Source of the DNA: UMGS1958 sp045542415
GTDB lineage: Bacteria; Bacillota; Clostridia; UBA1381
DNA: 31,118 nt
Direction of reading: 5' to 3'
NCBI GenBank assembly: GCA_045542415.1
Contig: JAZQKZ010000054.1
Coordinates: 1 to 31,118 of the forward strand
Shown: positions 15,918 through 24,719 of the stretch, piece after piece
How the letters are laid out: each line of letters begins with the position of its first letter
Position numbering within the stretch: position 1 is the stretch's first letter
Position numbers and translations under genes: made by a program
Notes under the pieces: model-generated
The model's database searches: none
Told to the model about the DNA's origin: nothing
Seen by the model: the letters and a program-made list of their open reading frames with translations, nothing else

Positions 15918-18900
15918 TTATTCATAAACTACAATTAATCTTGCACTTCCTCTTAATGAGCATACAAGAATCTTTGAGCAGTCTGAACCGTAGTTCTGTG
16001 CAGCTCTTAAATCACGGTATGTCATAACTGTTTCAGTATCCTCAACATACGGTGAGAACTCTTTTCTGTTGCTTTCCATACGGATAATCTTTGTTGATGA
16101 TGAAATTGTGATTTCCTCATAATCGTCTGTATCAAAAAGTGTATTTTCAACGTTGCCGTCTTCGTCAACAGCAAATCCGCCCTGTGTTACGAGAAGCTTG
16201 TTGCTGTCCTCCTGAATCTGATATACGTTGTACATACAAGCTCTTGAATACGGGATTGTACCTAATGTTGAGCTTGTGTATGTCTCATACCATGTTGATG
16301 ATGATGTGTTAGCCTTCGGGAAGCGGTAGTTAAACATCTCTGTCTGTACGCTGTCCTCGTCCTCCGGTGCCTGTGTCCAGTTAAATACTTCCTTGTGAAC
16401 CTCGCCGTCCTCGTTTTCAACCTCGATTTCAGCTCCGTCAAGAACCTCTGCGATATCCGAGAACTTGATAATATCAACTCTGTCCTGAGCGTATCTGTCC
16501 TGGTCATATGCAAACTGGATTACATCGCCGACTGCAACATCCTCAAATTCGCTCTCATCCTTTGTTGTCCAGTTCTTTATTGCACTTGATGTACCTGCAT
16601 AAACCGGAAGTGTGAGCTTGTTCTCATCCTCAGCCTCGTCATATGTAAGCTGCGGAGCCTTTGCCACGATTGAGAAGTCTGTTGTCTTTGAAACCTCAGT
16701 GATTGAACCGCTTGTTCCGTAAAGAAGAACAAGACCTGCAATCTTTGAAGCGTTGATGTCATAAGCCTCTACATAGTACTTCTCTGTTGAAGTAAATGAT
16801 GAGGTTGTCTTCTTTGCGTAATCGCTCTTTAAGCTTCTGTCAGCCGGGATATAGATAATAGTTGTCGATGAGTTAATCGAGAACTGTGACTTGTTGCTGA
16901 TTGTAAAGCTTGACGATGTGTAGTTATACTGAGTAAGGTCCTTACATCTTACAATCTTTGAGGTATCCTCATTACTTGTAATGTTTGTTGTACCGTCCTC
17001 GTTGTATGCATCTTCCTCGTCTGTAACTGTGATAATCTCTGAAACCTCGCCGTCAGCATTGATTTCAAGTCTTGCAACCTGTGCTGAGGTTGTAAGCTTT
17101 GTATCTGAGCTTCCGTAAATCTTCTTCTTTGTATCTTCGTTGTTGATATCGTTGTTGTTGTAGTAGATACCCTCTGCGATTTCGTCTCTTGAAAGATCCT
17201 TGAGGTATGCAACAGCCTCTGTATCACTCATTGATGTGCCGTTTACCTTAACCTTTTCACGGATCTTGTAGTTCTGTGTGCCTGATGTTGCCTTTGACGG
17301 GATAAATGCAGCAAGGTACTGTGTTGTATTGTCGTCTGACTCGTATGTGTTTGTAATATAAGCGTACGGCTTTGTCTTTTCCTCATTGATTGTACCGTAA
17401 ACCAATGTGTTGTACTTGTCAACATAGAAAGTACCTGTCTGGCTTGTTGCGATTGTCTTACCGTCCTGGTTTGTACTTACATACTTCTCAAACAACTCGC
17501 CTAAGTTGTACATTGTACCGTCAATATAGATTTCGCCCTCGTTTTTGTCAATTGATGTAATTGTACCTGATATTGTCTTTGTCTCGATTACACATGTGTA
17601 TAAATCACCGTCAAGACTCTCTGCATAAAGAACGATATCGCCTGCTGAAACAGATGTAACCGGAATCTGTGAGCCGTTCTTTACAATTGTATATGAATAC
17701 TGTGTTGAATCCGGGTTGAGAACAAGTCCGTTACCTGTGATAATCTTATCTACAATCTTGTAATCTGTTGTTGTCGGTGTTTTGTATGCAACGATTGTTT
17801 CGTAGTCATTAATCTGAACGTCATCAATTATGCCGTTGTCTTCTCTGTCTGTTAATGTGATATCACCGTAGATGAAATAGTCGCTGTCCGGATCGAGCCA
17901 CTCCTTGAGTGCGTCCTCTAAATCCATTGAATCGCTTGTCTGAGTTGTGATAATTCCGTCCTCGTCGAGATATGTGCTTGTAAGCACGATATCATCACCT
18001 GACTGAACAACCTTGCCGTTGTATCTTACTGTAATATCCTCGATATCAAATTCGAGAGTTTCTGTTCTCTTTGAAGTATCTGTTTCGTAGTACTCAAGAT
18101 TCTTGCCGTTGAATGAGTCAAGCTGTGATGACTTAATCTGATACTCTGCATTCTCATTACTCTCATCATCGATAATCATGAGCTTCTTCTCGCCTGTTGC
18201 ATCAATCTTCTGGTAGTAAACAGTGATTATCTTTCCGAGATACTTGCTGATATCGGTAACTGACTTTGTATATTCCGAATAGTTAATTACAACCTCACCG
18301 CCGTCACGCTCTGTGCTGAGGATGTCCATCTCGCCGAGGTTAAGAGCTTCTGTACAGTCGCCTGTTACATACTCCTCAACACCTACTAAAATACCCTCAA
18401 GTCTTATTACGTTAAGGTGGTCATTAAGAAGATTTTCGTCTGCATTAACAACATCGCCCTTGGCATTTGTCTTTTTCATCGGAACCTCAAGTGCATTGTA
18501 CATAAGCTGTGCAATAGCACCTCTTGTTGCCGGTGCGTCGTATGCAAGACCCGAAATATCGTCAATAAGCTTTAAAGCGGCAGCCTGTGCATGGTAGCCC
18601 TGCGGATATCCGCCTGATTGCTCAGCATATGTCTTGTAGCCGAGCATACATACAACCATCTTGAGTGCCTGCTCATATGTAACGTTTGCGTCCGGTGCAA
18701 ATGTACCGTCGCCCATACCGTTGATAATACCAAGGTCGTAGGCGGTTTTGATATTGTACTTTGCCCAGTGGTTACTTACATCTGTGAACTCTGTCGGAGG
18801 AGTCTTTAAATCTCCTAAGCCAAGAGTATAAGTTACAATCTTTGTAAACTCCGCTCTTGTGATGTTGCCCTCCGGCTTGAATGTGCCGTCCTCATAGCCG

Positions 18901-19049
18901 TTTATGACATTGAGCTTTGACAAGGTAGTGATAGCATCGTAGTACTTGGATTCGTTTGTTACGTCCATAAATGCAGCAAATACACTACTTGATAAAACTG
19001 TTGTCAGAAGCATTATGACTGACAGTGCTAATGAAATGTGTTTCTTCAT
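15918..19049 (-). CDS. SLH-domain surface protein, possible S-layer component
   Basis: A 1043-residue exported protein. The signal peptide covers about 1-25 (LLTTVLSSSVFA). Three SLH domains follow at about 27-77 (FMDVTNESKYYDAITTL, GYEDGTFKPEGNITRAEF), 88-137 (FTDVSNHWAKYNIKTA, GMGDGTFAPDANVTYEQA) and 142-188 (TRGAIAQLMYNAL). These bind wall polymers and hold the protein at the surface. The remaining 850 residues are rich in Thr, Ser, Asp and Glu with beta-like stretches (SGTITSIDKNEGEIYIDG, VARLEINADGEVSEIITV), which I do not recognise as any enzyme. The size, the acidic beta-rich body and the consensus-like promoter suggest an abundant S-layer-type protein. Confidence 0.85.
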   Translation of the reverse strand: MKKHISLALSVIMLLTTVLSSSVFAAFMDVTNESKYYDAITTLSKLNVINGYEDGTFKPEGNITRAEFTKIVTYTLGLGDLKTPPTEFTDVSNHWAKYNIKTAYDLGIINGMGDGTFAPDANVTYEQALKMVVCMLGYKTYAEQSGGYPQGYHAQAAALKLIDDISGLAYDAPATRGAIAQLMYNALEVPMKKTNAKGDVVNADENLLNDHLNVIRLEGILVGVEEYVTGDCTEALNLGEMDILSTERDGGEVVINYSEYTKSVTDISKYLGKIITVYYQKIDATGEKKLMIIDDESNENAEYQIKSSQLDSFNGKNLEYYETDTSKRTETLEFDIEDITVRYNGKVVQSGDDIVLTSTYLDEDGIITTQTSDSMDLEDALKEWLDPDSDYFIYGDITLTDREDNGIIDDVQINDYETIVAYKTPTTTDYKIVDKIITGNGLVLNPDSTQYSYTIVKNGSQIPVTSVSAGDIVLYAESLDGDLYTCVIETKTISGTITSIDKNEGEIYIDGTMYNLGELFEKYVSTNQDGKTIATSQTGTFYVDKYNTLVYGTINEEKTKPYAYITNTYESDDNTTQYLAAFIPSKATSGTQNYKIREKVKVNGTSMSDTEAVAYLKDLSRDEIAEGIYYNNNDINNEDTKKKIYGSSDTKLTTSAQVARLEINADGEVSEIITVTDEEDAYNEDGTTNITSNEDTSKIVRCKDLTQYNYTSSSFTISNKSQFSINSSTTIIYIPADRSLKSDYAKKTTSSFTSTEKYYVEAYDINASKIAGLVLLYGTSGSITEVSKTTDFSIVAKAPQLTYDEAEDENKLTLPVYAGTSSAIKNWTTKDESEFEDVAVGDVIQFAYDQDRYAQDRVDIIKFSDIAEVLDGAEIEVENEDGEVHKEVFNWTQAPEDEDSVQTEMFNYRFPKANTSSSTWYETYTSSTLGTIPYSRACMYNVYQIQEDSNKLLVTQGGFAVDEDGNVENTLFDTDDYEEITISSSTKIIRMESNRKEFSPYVEDTETVMTYRDLRAAQNYGSDCSKILVCSLRGSARLIVVYE

Positions 19050-19096
19050 ATTTTTTTCCTTCCTTTCCTTTACATAGCATTACATTAGTTACAATC

Positions 19097-19125
19097 ATTA
19101 TAACATATATTCTAAAATTCGTCAA
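19097..19125 (-). promoter_or_regulatory. Sigma-A promoter of the SLH gene
   Basis: On the minus strand TTGACG (19120-19125), 17 bases, TATAAT (19097-19102). Transcription would start near 19090, leaving a 40-base leader with an AAGGAAGGA-type ribosome site. Confidence 0.85.
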
Positions 19126-19293
19126 CTAAAATAACACAAAAAACACGGGATAAATCTGTATTTTAATAATTGAATATGTCGATTTTGTTTTTTTGGTGGG
19201 ATTGAAACGGAAAAGCGGATGAAACAGTCAACCCGTACAACAAAACACCGCATTGACGGCGGAATTTTGTAATAAAAATGTAAAGACAAATAC

Positions 19294-19322
19294 TTGACAC
19301 AAAAGCGGAATAGTGATAATAT
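19294..19322 (+). promoter_or_regulatory. Sigma-A promoter of the lysine/DAP operon
   Basis: TTGACA (19294-19299), 17 bases, TAATAT (19317-19322). Transcription should start near 19329, right at the beginning of the riboswitch. The 168 bases between this and the divergent SLH promoter (19126-19293) hold nothing else that I recognise. Confidence 0.85.
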
Positions 19323-19327
19323 ATATA

Positions 19328-19535
19328 GTAATAAGCAAAGGTAGAGGCGCGTTGCTTATCAGTACATGGCTCCGAGATTGTACAGATTGTCTGAGGGGTT
19401 ATGGAAAGGAATCAACGCCGAAGTGGTTGCCGTCTGTACACGGTGGCTTGCTGGGCATACTGTTAAAAGCAGTATGACTGTCATCATTTCCGATGAAGAG
19501 CTATGATGGGGTGCTATCGCTTTAATAATTAAGTT
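19328..19535 (+). ncRNA. Lysine riboswitch (L box)
   Basis: The leader carries the conserved lysine aptamer blocks in order: GGTAGAGGCGCG (from 19340), AGTACATGG, GGAAAGG, CGCCGAAG, and GGCTTGCTGGGCATACTGT with a later ACTGTCATCATTTCC stem. It lies between a promoter and a terminator and ahead of asd, dapA and dapB, the expected targets. Lysine binding is expected to favour the terminator at 19541-19575 and so switch the operon off. The exact ends of the outer P1 stem are approximate. Confidence 0.93.
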
Positions 19536-19540
19536 TATTT

Positions 19541-19575
19541 GAGCAATAGTCCTGTATAAAGACTATTGCTTTTTT
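19541..19575 (+). terminator. Riboswitch expression-platform terminator
   Basis: Perfect 10-base stem AGCAATAGTC / GACTATTGCT with a 9-base loop and a run of T to 19575. It lies between the lysine aptamer and the asd start, and is the regulated attenuator of the operon. Confidence 0.92.
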
Positions 19576-19607
19576 ATTTAAATAAAAACAAAGAAGGAGT
19601 TTTTACG

Positions 19608-20711
19608 ATGAAAAATAATTACAAGGTTGGAATTATAGGTGCTACAGGAATGGTTGGTCAGAGATTTATTACTCTCTTAGCAGATCACCCCTGGTACACA
19701 ATAGAGGTTCTTGCAGCTTCACCGAGAAGTGCAGGCAAGGCATATAAGGATGCTGTAGGTGCAAAGTGGGCTATGAAGGAAGAAATTCCGGCAAGCGTTG
19801 CGGATATGGTTGTTATGAATGCAACAGAGGATGTTGAGAAGATTGCCGGCATGGTTGACTTCGTATTCTGTGCAGTAGATATGAACAAGGATGAAATCAA
19901 GGCTCTTGAGGACCGTTATGCAAAGGCTGAGTGTCCGGTTGTATCAAACAACTCGGCACACCGTCATACACCGGACGTTCCGATGATTATCCCGGAAATC
20001 AACCCGGAGCATATCGAAATCATTGCATCACAGCGTGAGAGACTTGGAACAAAGAGAGGCTTCGTTGCAGTAAAGTCAAACTGCTCACTCCAGTCATATC
20101 TCCCGGCAATGGCAGTTATCAACGCAAAGTATCCGATTGATAAGGCACTTGTTACAACATATCAGGCTATTTCAGGTGCAGGTAAGACATTTGAGACATG
20201 GCCGGAGATGGTGGATAACTTAATACCGTATATCGGCGGTGAGGAGATGAAGTCAGAGGTTGAGCCGAACAAGATTTTAGGTTCAATCGTTAACGGTGAA
20301 ATCGTTCCGTCAACTGCTCTTCAGATTGAATGTCAGACATACAGAGTTCCGGTATCGGACGGTCACAGTGCAGCTATCTTCTTCAAGTTCAAGGATGGCG
20401 TAGCAAAGCCGTCAGTTGAGGAGATTGAGAATATGTGGAGAGAATTTAAGGGTGTACCGCAGGAGCTTGAGCTTCCGCACGCACCGAAGCAGTTCTTACA
20501 TGTATTTACAGAAAAGGATGAGCCGACACAGCCGCAGATTAAGACTGCACGCGAGGTTGACGGCGGTATGGCAATCTCATGCGGACGTTTAAGAGAGTCA
20601 ACACAGTATGACTACAAGATGGTATCAATGAGCCACAACACATTAAGAGGTGCTGCAGGCGGTGCTGTTCTTTTAGCAGAGTTATTAACAGCTAAGGGTT
20701 ATATGGACTGA
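19608..20711 (+). CDS. asd: Aspartate-semialdehyde dehydrogenase
   Basis: A 367-residue enzyme that reduces aspartyl phosphate to aspartate semialdehyde with NADPH, the branch point to lysine, threonine and methionine. The nucleotide-binding GIIGATGMVGQRF is at 8-20, the catalytic Cys159 is in SNCSLQSYLP, and a conserved His is in PVSDGHSAA. The pattern (SNNSAHRH, TYQAISGAGK, MVSMSHNTLRGAAGG) is that of the branch also found in archaea and fungi, rather than the classical E. coli type. The start at 19608 has AAGGAG 9 bases upstream. An ATG at 19566 would start within the terminator. It is the first gene of the lysine-controlled operon. Confidence 0.95.
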   Translation: MKNNYKVGIIGATGMVGQRFITLLADHPWYTIEVLAASPRSAGKAYKDAVGAKWAMKEEIPASVADMVVMNATEDVEKIAGMVDFVFCAVDMNKDEIKALEDRYAKAECPVVSNNSAHRHTPDVPMIIPEINPEHIEIIASQRERLGTKRGFVAVKSNCSLQSYLPAMAVINAKYPIDKALVTTYQAISGAGKTFETWPEMVDNLIPYIGGEEMKSEVEPNKILGSIVNGEIVPSTALQIECQTYRVPVSDGHSAAIFFKFKDGVAKPSVEEIENMWREFKGVPQELELPHAPKQFLHVFTEKDEPTQPQIKTAREVDGGMAISCGRLRESTQYDYKMVSMSHNTLRGAAGGAVLLAELLTAKGYMD

Positions 20712-20714
20712 TTC

Positions 20715-20874
20715 GCATAAGAAATTACAAATTTCTTATGCTTAGATAATGGAGAACAGATAAGAGATAAAAGATATTTCTATCTGCTCTCTGCGTAAAA
20801 CAGGATAGGAGATTAATGATTATTTTTGCGAAGCAAAAATTTTAATAACTATTATCTCTTATCTATTATCTAAG
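20715..20874. repeat. MITE-like palindromic element between asd and dapA
   Basis: The 198-base gap contains nested inverted repeats. First is a perfect 11-base hairpin GCATAAGAAAT / ATTTCTTATGC (20715-20741). Then the outer pair CTTAGATAAT (20741-20750) and ATTATCTAAG (20865-20874) joins an inner pair AGATAAGAGATAA (20758-20770) and TTATCTCTTATCT (20852-20864). The centre has ATTTTTGC / GCAAAAAT (20822-20840). There is no open frame in it. Terminal inverted repeats around a short non-coding core are typical of MITEs or similar dispersed repeats. Confidence 0.65.
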
Positions 20875-20909
20875 CCTGTAAAGCAGGCGTAAAAGAAAGG
20901 ATGATTTGT

Positions 20910-21797
20910 ATGGCAAAGACATTACCGTTTACCGGTGCGGGTGTTGCTATTATTACTCCGTTTGACGGTGACAAGACAAATTATGATGAGCTTGGCAGAA
21001 TTATCGAGGATCAGATTGCCGGCGGTACAGACGCTATCGTAATCTGCGGTACTACAGGCGAGGCATCAACAATGCCGGATGCAGAGCATCTTGCGGCAAT
21101 TGAATATACAGTAAAGAAAGTAAATAAGAGAGTTCCGGTTGTAGCAGGAACAGGCTCAAATGAGACAGCACATGCAATCGAGCTTTCACAGAAGGCTCAG
21201 GAGCTTGGTGCGGATGCGGTTTTAACGGTAACACCGTATTACAACAAGGCATCACAGAAGGGTCTTGTAAAGCACTTCAGTGCGATTGCAGAAGCAATTG
21301 ATATTCCGGTAATCCTTTATAATGTTCCGTCAAGAACAGGTGTCAACATCAGCATTGCAGCGTTAAAGGAGCTTGCAAAGATTGAGAATATCGTAGCTAT
21401 CAAGGAGGCTTCGGGCAATATTTCATATACCGCACAGGTAGCAGCAGAGGTTCCGGAGCTGTACATCTATTCAGGAAACGATGATATGATCGTTCCGGTT
21501 ATGTCATTGGGCGGCAAGGGTGTAATCAGTGTTGTATCAAACGTAATGCCTAAGGAGACTCACGATATCTGTCAGTACTGCTTAGACGGCGATTACACAA
21601 GTGCGTGTGCATTGCAGTTAAAGATGCTTGAGCTTATCAACAATCTTTTCATTGAGGTTAACCCGATTCCGGTTAAGACAGCGATGAACTTAATGGGATA
21701 TAATGCAGGCAATTTAAGACTTCCGTTATGTGAGATGGAAGAGAAGAATCTTGAGATTTTAAAGGCTTCAATGGTTAAATTAGGTCTTATTAAATAA
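20910..21797 (+). CDS. dapA: 4-hydroxy-tetrahydrodipicolinate synthase
   Basis: A 295-residue barrel aldolase that condenses pyruvate with aspartate semialdehyde, the first step of the lysine/DAP branch. Lys165 (AIKEASGN) forms the Schiff base, Tyr137 (LYNVPSRTG) is the catalytic Tyr, and CGTTGEAST (46-54) holds the Thr-Thr of the active site. The ATG at 20910 is preferred over the in-frame ATG at 20901, because AAAGG ends at 20900 and would leave no spacing for the earlier codon. dapB follows after 42 bases. Confidence 0.96.
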   Translation: MAKTLPFTGAGVAIITPFDGDKTNYDELGRIIEDQIAGGTDAIVICGTTGEASTMPDAEHLAAIEYTVKKVNKRVPVVAGTGSNETAHAIELSQKAQELGADAVLTVTPYYNKASQKGLVKHFSAIAEAIDIPVILYNVPSRTGVNISIAALKELAKIENIVAIKEASGNISYTAQVAAEVPELYIYSGNDDMIVPVMSLGGKGVISVVSNVMPKETHDICQYCLDGDYTSACALQLKMLELINNLFIEVNPIPVKTAMNLMGYNAGNLRLPLCEMEEKNLEILKASMVKLGLIK

Positions 21798-21839
21798 ATT
21801 GCGGTTTTATAATTTACCGAATAAAAAGGAAACAAAAAA

Positions 21840-22598
21840 ATGACAAAAATCATAATGAACGGCTGCAACGGAAAGATGGGTCAGGTTATTACCCGTCTTG
21901 TTGCTGAGGATGAGACGGCTCAGATTGTTGCAGGCTTTGATATAAACGATTCAGTTGCAAATGCTTATCCGGTATTTACAAATCCGATGGATTTTACAGG
22001 TGAGGCAGATGTTGTGATTGACTTCTCACATCCGTCAAGTCTTACGGGGATACTTAATTTCTGTAAAGCAAGAAAGCTGCCGGTAATTATCTGTACAACA
22101 GGACTTACACCGGAGCAGAAAGAGGAATTTACAGCCGCATCGGCAGAGATTCCGGTATTCTTCTCGGCGAATATGAGCCTTGGAATCAATCTCCTTATCG
22201 ACCTTGCGAAGAAAGCGGCGAAGCTTTTAGAGGGCAGCTTTGACATAGAGATTGTGGAAAGACATCATAATCAGAAGATAGATGCACCGTCGGGAACAGC
22301 ACTTGCAATTGCAGAGGCAATTGATGAAAGTCTTTCGTATCCTGCCGAGTTTGTATTTGACAGACATGCGGTAAGAAAGAAGAGAAAGGCAACAGAAATC
22401 GGCATAAGTGCAGTAAGAGGTGGCACAATTGTAGGCGACCACGAAATCATATTTGCAGGCAATGACGAGGTCATTGAGCTGAACCATCATGCAGCGAGCA
22501 AGGAGGTCTTTGCGGTAGGTGCAATAAAGGCGGCAAAGTTCATGACCGGCAAGAGTGCAGGTATGTATGCAATGAATGATTTGATTGCTGAGTTTTGA
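21840..22598 (+). CDS. dapB: 4-hydroxy-tetrahydrodipicolinate reductase
   Basis: A 252-residue enzyme that reduces the DapA product to tetrahydrodipicolinate with NAD(P)H. The nucleotide-binding motif is MNGCNGKMGQ (6-15). The catalytic block ERHHNQKIDAPSGTA has His142, His143 and Lys146. Near the end is GMYAMNDLIAEF, so the C-terminus is complete. The ribosome site AAAAGGAAAC precedes the ATG. It is the last gene of the lysine operon, and the mobile element begins within about 100 bases of its stop. Confidence 0.96.
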   Translation: MTKIIMNGCNGKMGQVITRLVAEDETAQIVAGFDINDSVANAYPVFTNPMDFTGEADVVIDFSHPSSLTGILNFCKARKLPVIICTTGLTPEQKEEFTAASAEIPVFFSANMSLGINLLIDLAKKAAKLLEGSFDIEIVERHHNQKIDAPSGTALAIAEAIDESLSYPAEFVFDRHAVRKKRKATEIGISAVRGGTIVGDHEIIFAGNDEVIELNHHAASKEVFAVGAIKAAKFMTGKSAGMYAMNDLIAEF

Positions 22599-22653
22599 TG
22601 TAATGTAAAACAGCGTTCCCTTGGGCGAGTGTTCTAAAGGACAAAATTTAAAT

Positions 22654-22697
22654 GAAGCGGTGTAACCACAGCGGTTGCATCGCTTCTGCCTGTTTTT
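22654..22697 (+). terminator. Probable terminator of the asd-dapA-dapB operon
   Basis: Hairpin GAAGCGGTG...AACC / GGTT...CATCGCTTC with small bulges and one wobble, followed by TGCCTGTTTTT. It ends where the stop codon of the serine recombinase gene lies on the opposite strand, so the operon end and the element end are closely joined. Confidence 0.7.
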
Positions 22698-24366
22698 ACG
22701 CAATTTTCTCATTTCGTATTTCTTCAATTAAAGTTAGCAATTCTTTTTCATCAGGTATGCTTATCAAACCAACCGCAATAAATTCAATATCAATTTTAAC
22801 TTTTTTACGACCATCTACTTTTTCTGCGTTGTGAACATTGATTCTCTTTATAAGAGTATTTACAATTTCGGGTGTTAGTTCCTTCAAATCAGTACAAGCT
22901 CTGATGGTTTTCAAAAAGTGTTTCAAATCAACATTATCCTGTTCTGCTTCTGTGATTTCACTTTCAGATTCGATTATGCTATCAGCAAGCTCACGTTGTT
23001 CCTTTTCGTAGGTTGCAGATAATCTTTCAAAACGCTCATCGGTGATCTTGCCAAGTGCATTATCTTCGTATAATTTTGTAAGCACACGATCAATTTCACC
23101 AACTCTTGCTTTCGATTGTTCAAGTTTGAATTTAGCATTTTTTAAATCTTTTGCTTTGGATAATTTGTGTTTCTTTGCAAACAAGTACAGAAATACGGGT
23201 TCAAACTGTGAAATATATTCTGCTACTTTTTGTATTGTTTCAAGAACTACCTGTTCAAGCACCACATTTCGGATAAAGTGAATGGTGCAGCTCCCGGTAT
23301 TGTCTTTATATGCAGAACAACGGAAGAACTCTTTATCTTCAGGTATGCTTTTAGATGCACAAAAGTAAAGCTTTGAACCACAATCTGCACAGTATGTAAG
23401 ACCTGAAAAAAGACTTGTTCTGCCCGTAGCACTATTTCTTCTTCGGCTATTTCTTAACTCCTGAACTCTGTTAAAGGTATCTTCATCAATGATGGCTTCT
23501 TGTGTGTTCGGAATGATTTTCCACTTGCTTTCGTCATTTTCAATCTTTTTATGAATCTTGTAACTCAAAATTGTAGATTTAAAATTTACTGTGCACCCTG
23601 TATATTGGTGATTCGCTAATATGTTTTTAATTGTTTCCGTTACCCATCTGTACGGATCGGTAATATTCTTGTTTGAAACAGCTTTGCCCATTGACATCCA
23701 ATACGCAGTTGGTATCAAAATCTTTTCCTTTGTTAGTCGCTTTGCAATTTTGGTTGGTCCAAGACCTTCAATACACAACTTATATATGTACCTTACAACC
23801 TCTGCGGCAGGTTCATCTATAATCCATTGCTTAGGATCATCCGGGGATTTCATATATCCGTATGGTACTGAGGGCGAAACTCTTTCACCTTTATCAGACT
23901 TTGATTTCCATACTGCACGAACTTTTTTACTAGTCTGTGCAGCATACCATTCATTGAAAATGTTATGGAACGGCATCATTTCCGTACCACCGTTTTGAGA
24001 TGTGTCTACATTTTCCTGAATGGCAATAAACCTTATACCAAGTGTCGGATATGTGATTTCAAGGTATTTGCCTACTTCAAGATAATTTCTGCCGAAACGG
24101 GATAAATCTTTTACAACGATTGTTGCAACCTGACCTGCTTCAGCAAGTGCTTGCATTTCCTTGAATCCATTTCTTTCAAATGTGGTTCCTGATATTCCAT
24201 CATCAACGAAAAAACGGGGATTCGGTAATTTGTGTTGCCTTGCATACTGCATCAGGATTTCCTTTTGGTTTGATATGCTGTTACTTTCGCCGTCTATGCC
24301 GTCATCTTGTGAGAGTCTGCAATAAAGGGCGGTAATTTTTTCTATGCTTTCGGTTTGTTTTTTCAT
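22696..24366 (-). CDS. Large serine recombinase with DUF4368-like tail
   Basis: A 556-residue site-specific recombinase that should excise and integrate the element. The resolvase domain is at about 10-155 with nucleophile Ser19 (YCRLSQDDG) and DLSRFGRNYLEVGKYLE. A recombinase domain follows (GPTKIAKRL, TGCTVNFKS). A zinc ribbon starts near residue 322 (TYCADCG, FFRCS, GSCTIHF). A coiled coil spans about 410-490, and the tail LIKRINVHNAEKVDGRKKVKIDI is like DUF4368. The ATG has AGGAAGGAG upstream. It is the last gene on the minus strand, at the left end of the element. Confidence 0.94.
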   Translation of the reverse strand: MKKQTESIEKITALYCRLSQDDGIDGESNSISNQKEILMQYARQHKLPNPRFFVDDGISGTTFERNGFKEMQALAEAGQVATIVVKDLSRFGRNYLEVGKYLEITYPTLGIRFIAIQENVDTSQNGGTEMMPFHNIFNEWYAAQTSKKVRAVWKSKSDKGERVSPSVPYGYMKSPDDPKQWIIDEPAAEVVRYIYKLCIEGLGPTKIAKRLTKEKILIPTAYWMSMGKAVSNKNITDPYRWVTETIKNILANHQYTGCTVNFKSTILSYKIHKKIENDESKWKIIPNTQEAIIDEDTFNRVQELRNSRRRNSATGRTSLFSGLTYCADCGSKLYFCASKSIPEDKEFFRCSAYKDNTGSCTIHFIRNVVLEQVVLETIQKVAEYISQFEPVFLYLFAKKHKLSKAKDLKNAKFKLEQSKARVGEIDRVLTKLYEDNALGKITDERFERLSATYEKEQRELADSIIESESEITEAEQDNVDLKHFLKTIRACTDLKELTPEIVNTLIKRINVHNAEKVDGRKKVKIDIEFIAVGLISIPDEKELLTLIEEIRNEKIA

Positions 24367-24450
24367 TTTTTTCTAAATCTCCTTCCTAAACTAAACCGAG
24401 CATTGCATAAGGTGTTCCCATCATACAATGCCCGACAAAGTTCTACAATT

Positions 24451-24708
24451 TTATGAAAGTATAAGTTTTTTAAACTGTTCCAATAATGTTTGTTTTCCCG
24501 ATATATCAAAACTCGTTGACACCTCGTAATCCGTATTGCCGATTTTAGTTGTAAAATTAAGTTCGTCAAGCGGATATTTTACTTTATGGCATTGCCTTTG
24601 GTTAATATCAACATAGTATTTGAGGTTTTCAAAGCGCTCGTTCTCATCAACTTTTGCTCTATCGACTACAATAATCGGAACAGGTTGTATTGATATTTTC
24701 TTTACCAT
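24451..24708 (-). CDS. TnpW-like small transposon protein
   Basis: An 85-residue protein. Its C-terminal part (TTKIGNTDYEVSTSFDISG, KQTLLEQFKKLI) follows the pattern I recall for TnpW proteins of Tn4451-type elements (basic-Ile-Gly-x-Thr-x-Tyr-x-Val, later Leu-rich helix). The function of TnpW is not known. It sits between the ParB-like gene (11 bases upstream) and the recombinase, the usual place. The 84 bases after it hold a weak hairpin (CGGGCATTG / CAATGCTCG type) and no other gene. Confidence 0.6.
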   Translation of the reverse strand: MVKKISIQPVPIIVVDRAKVDENERFENLKYYVDINQRQCHKVKYPLDELNFTTKIGNTDYEVSTSFDISGKQTLLEQFKKLILS

Positions 24709-24719
24709 ATAAATTCACC

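Noticed and set aside
22600..22700. tRNA 3' end as insertion site of the element
   Set aside because: The sequence after dapB shows a terminator hairpin only. No tRNA-like T-arm is present, and serine recombinases do not usually require one.
24363..24569. A second small gene overlapping the TnpW-like gene
   Set aside because: It overlaps the TnpW-like frame, has no ribosome site and no family pattern.
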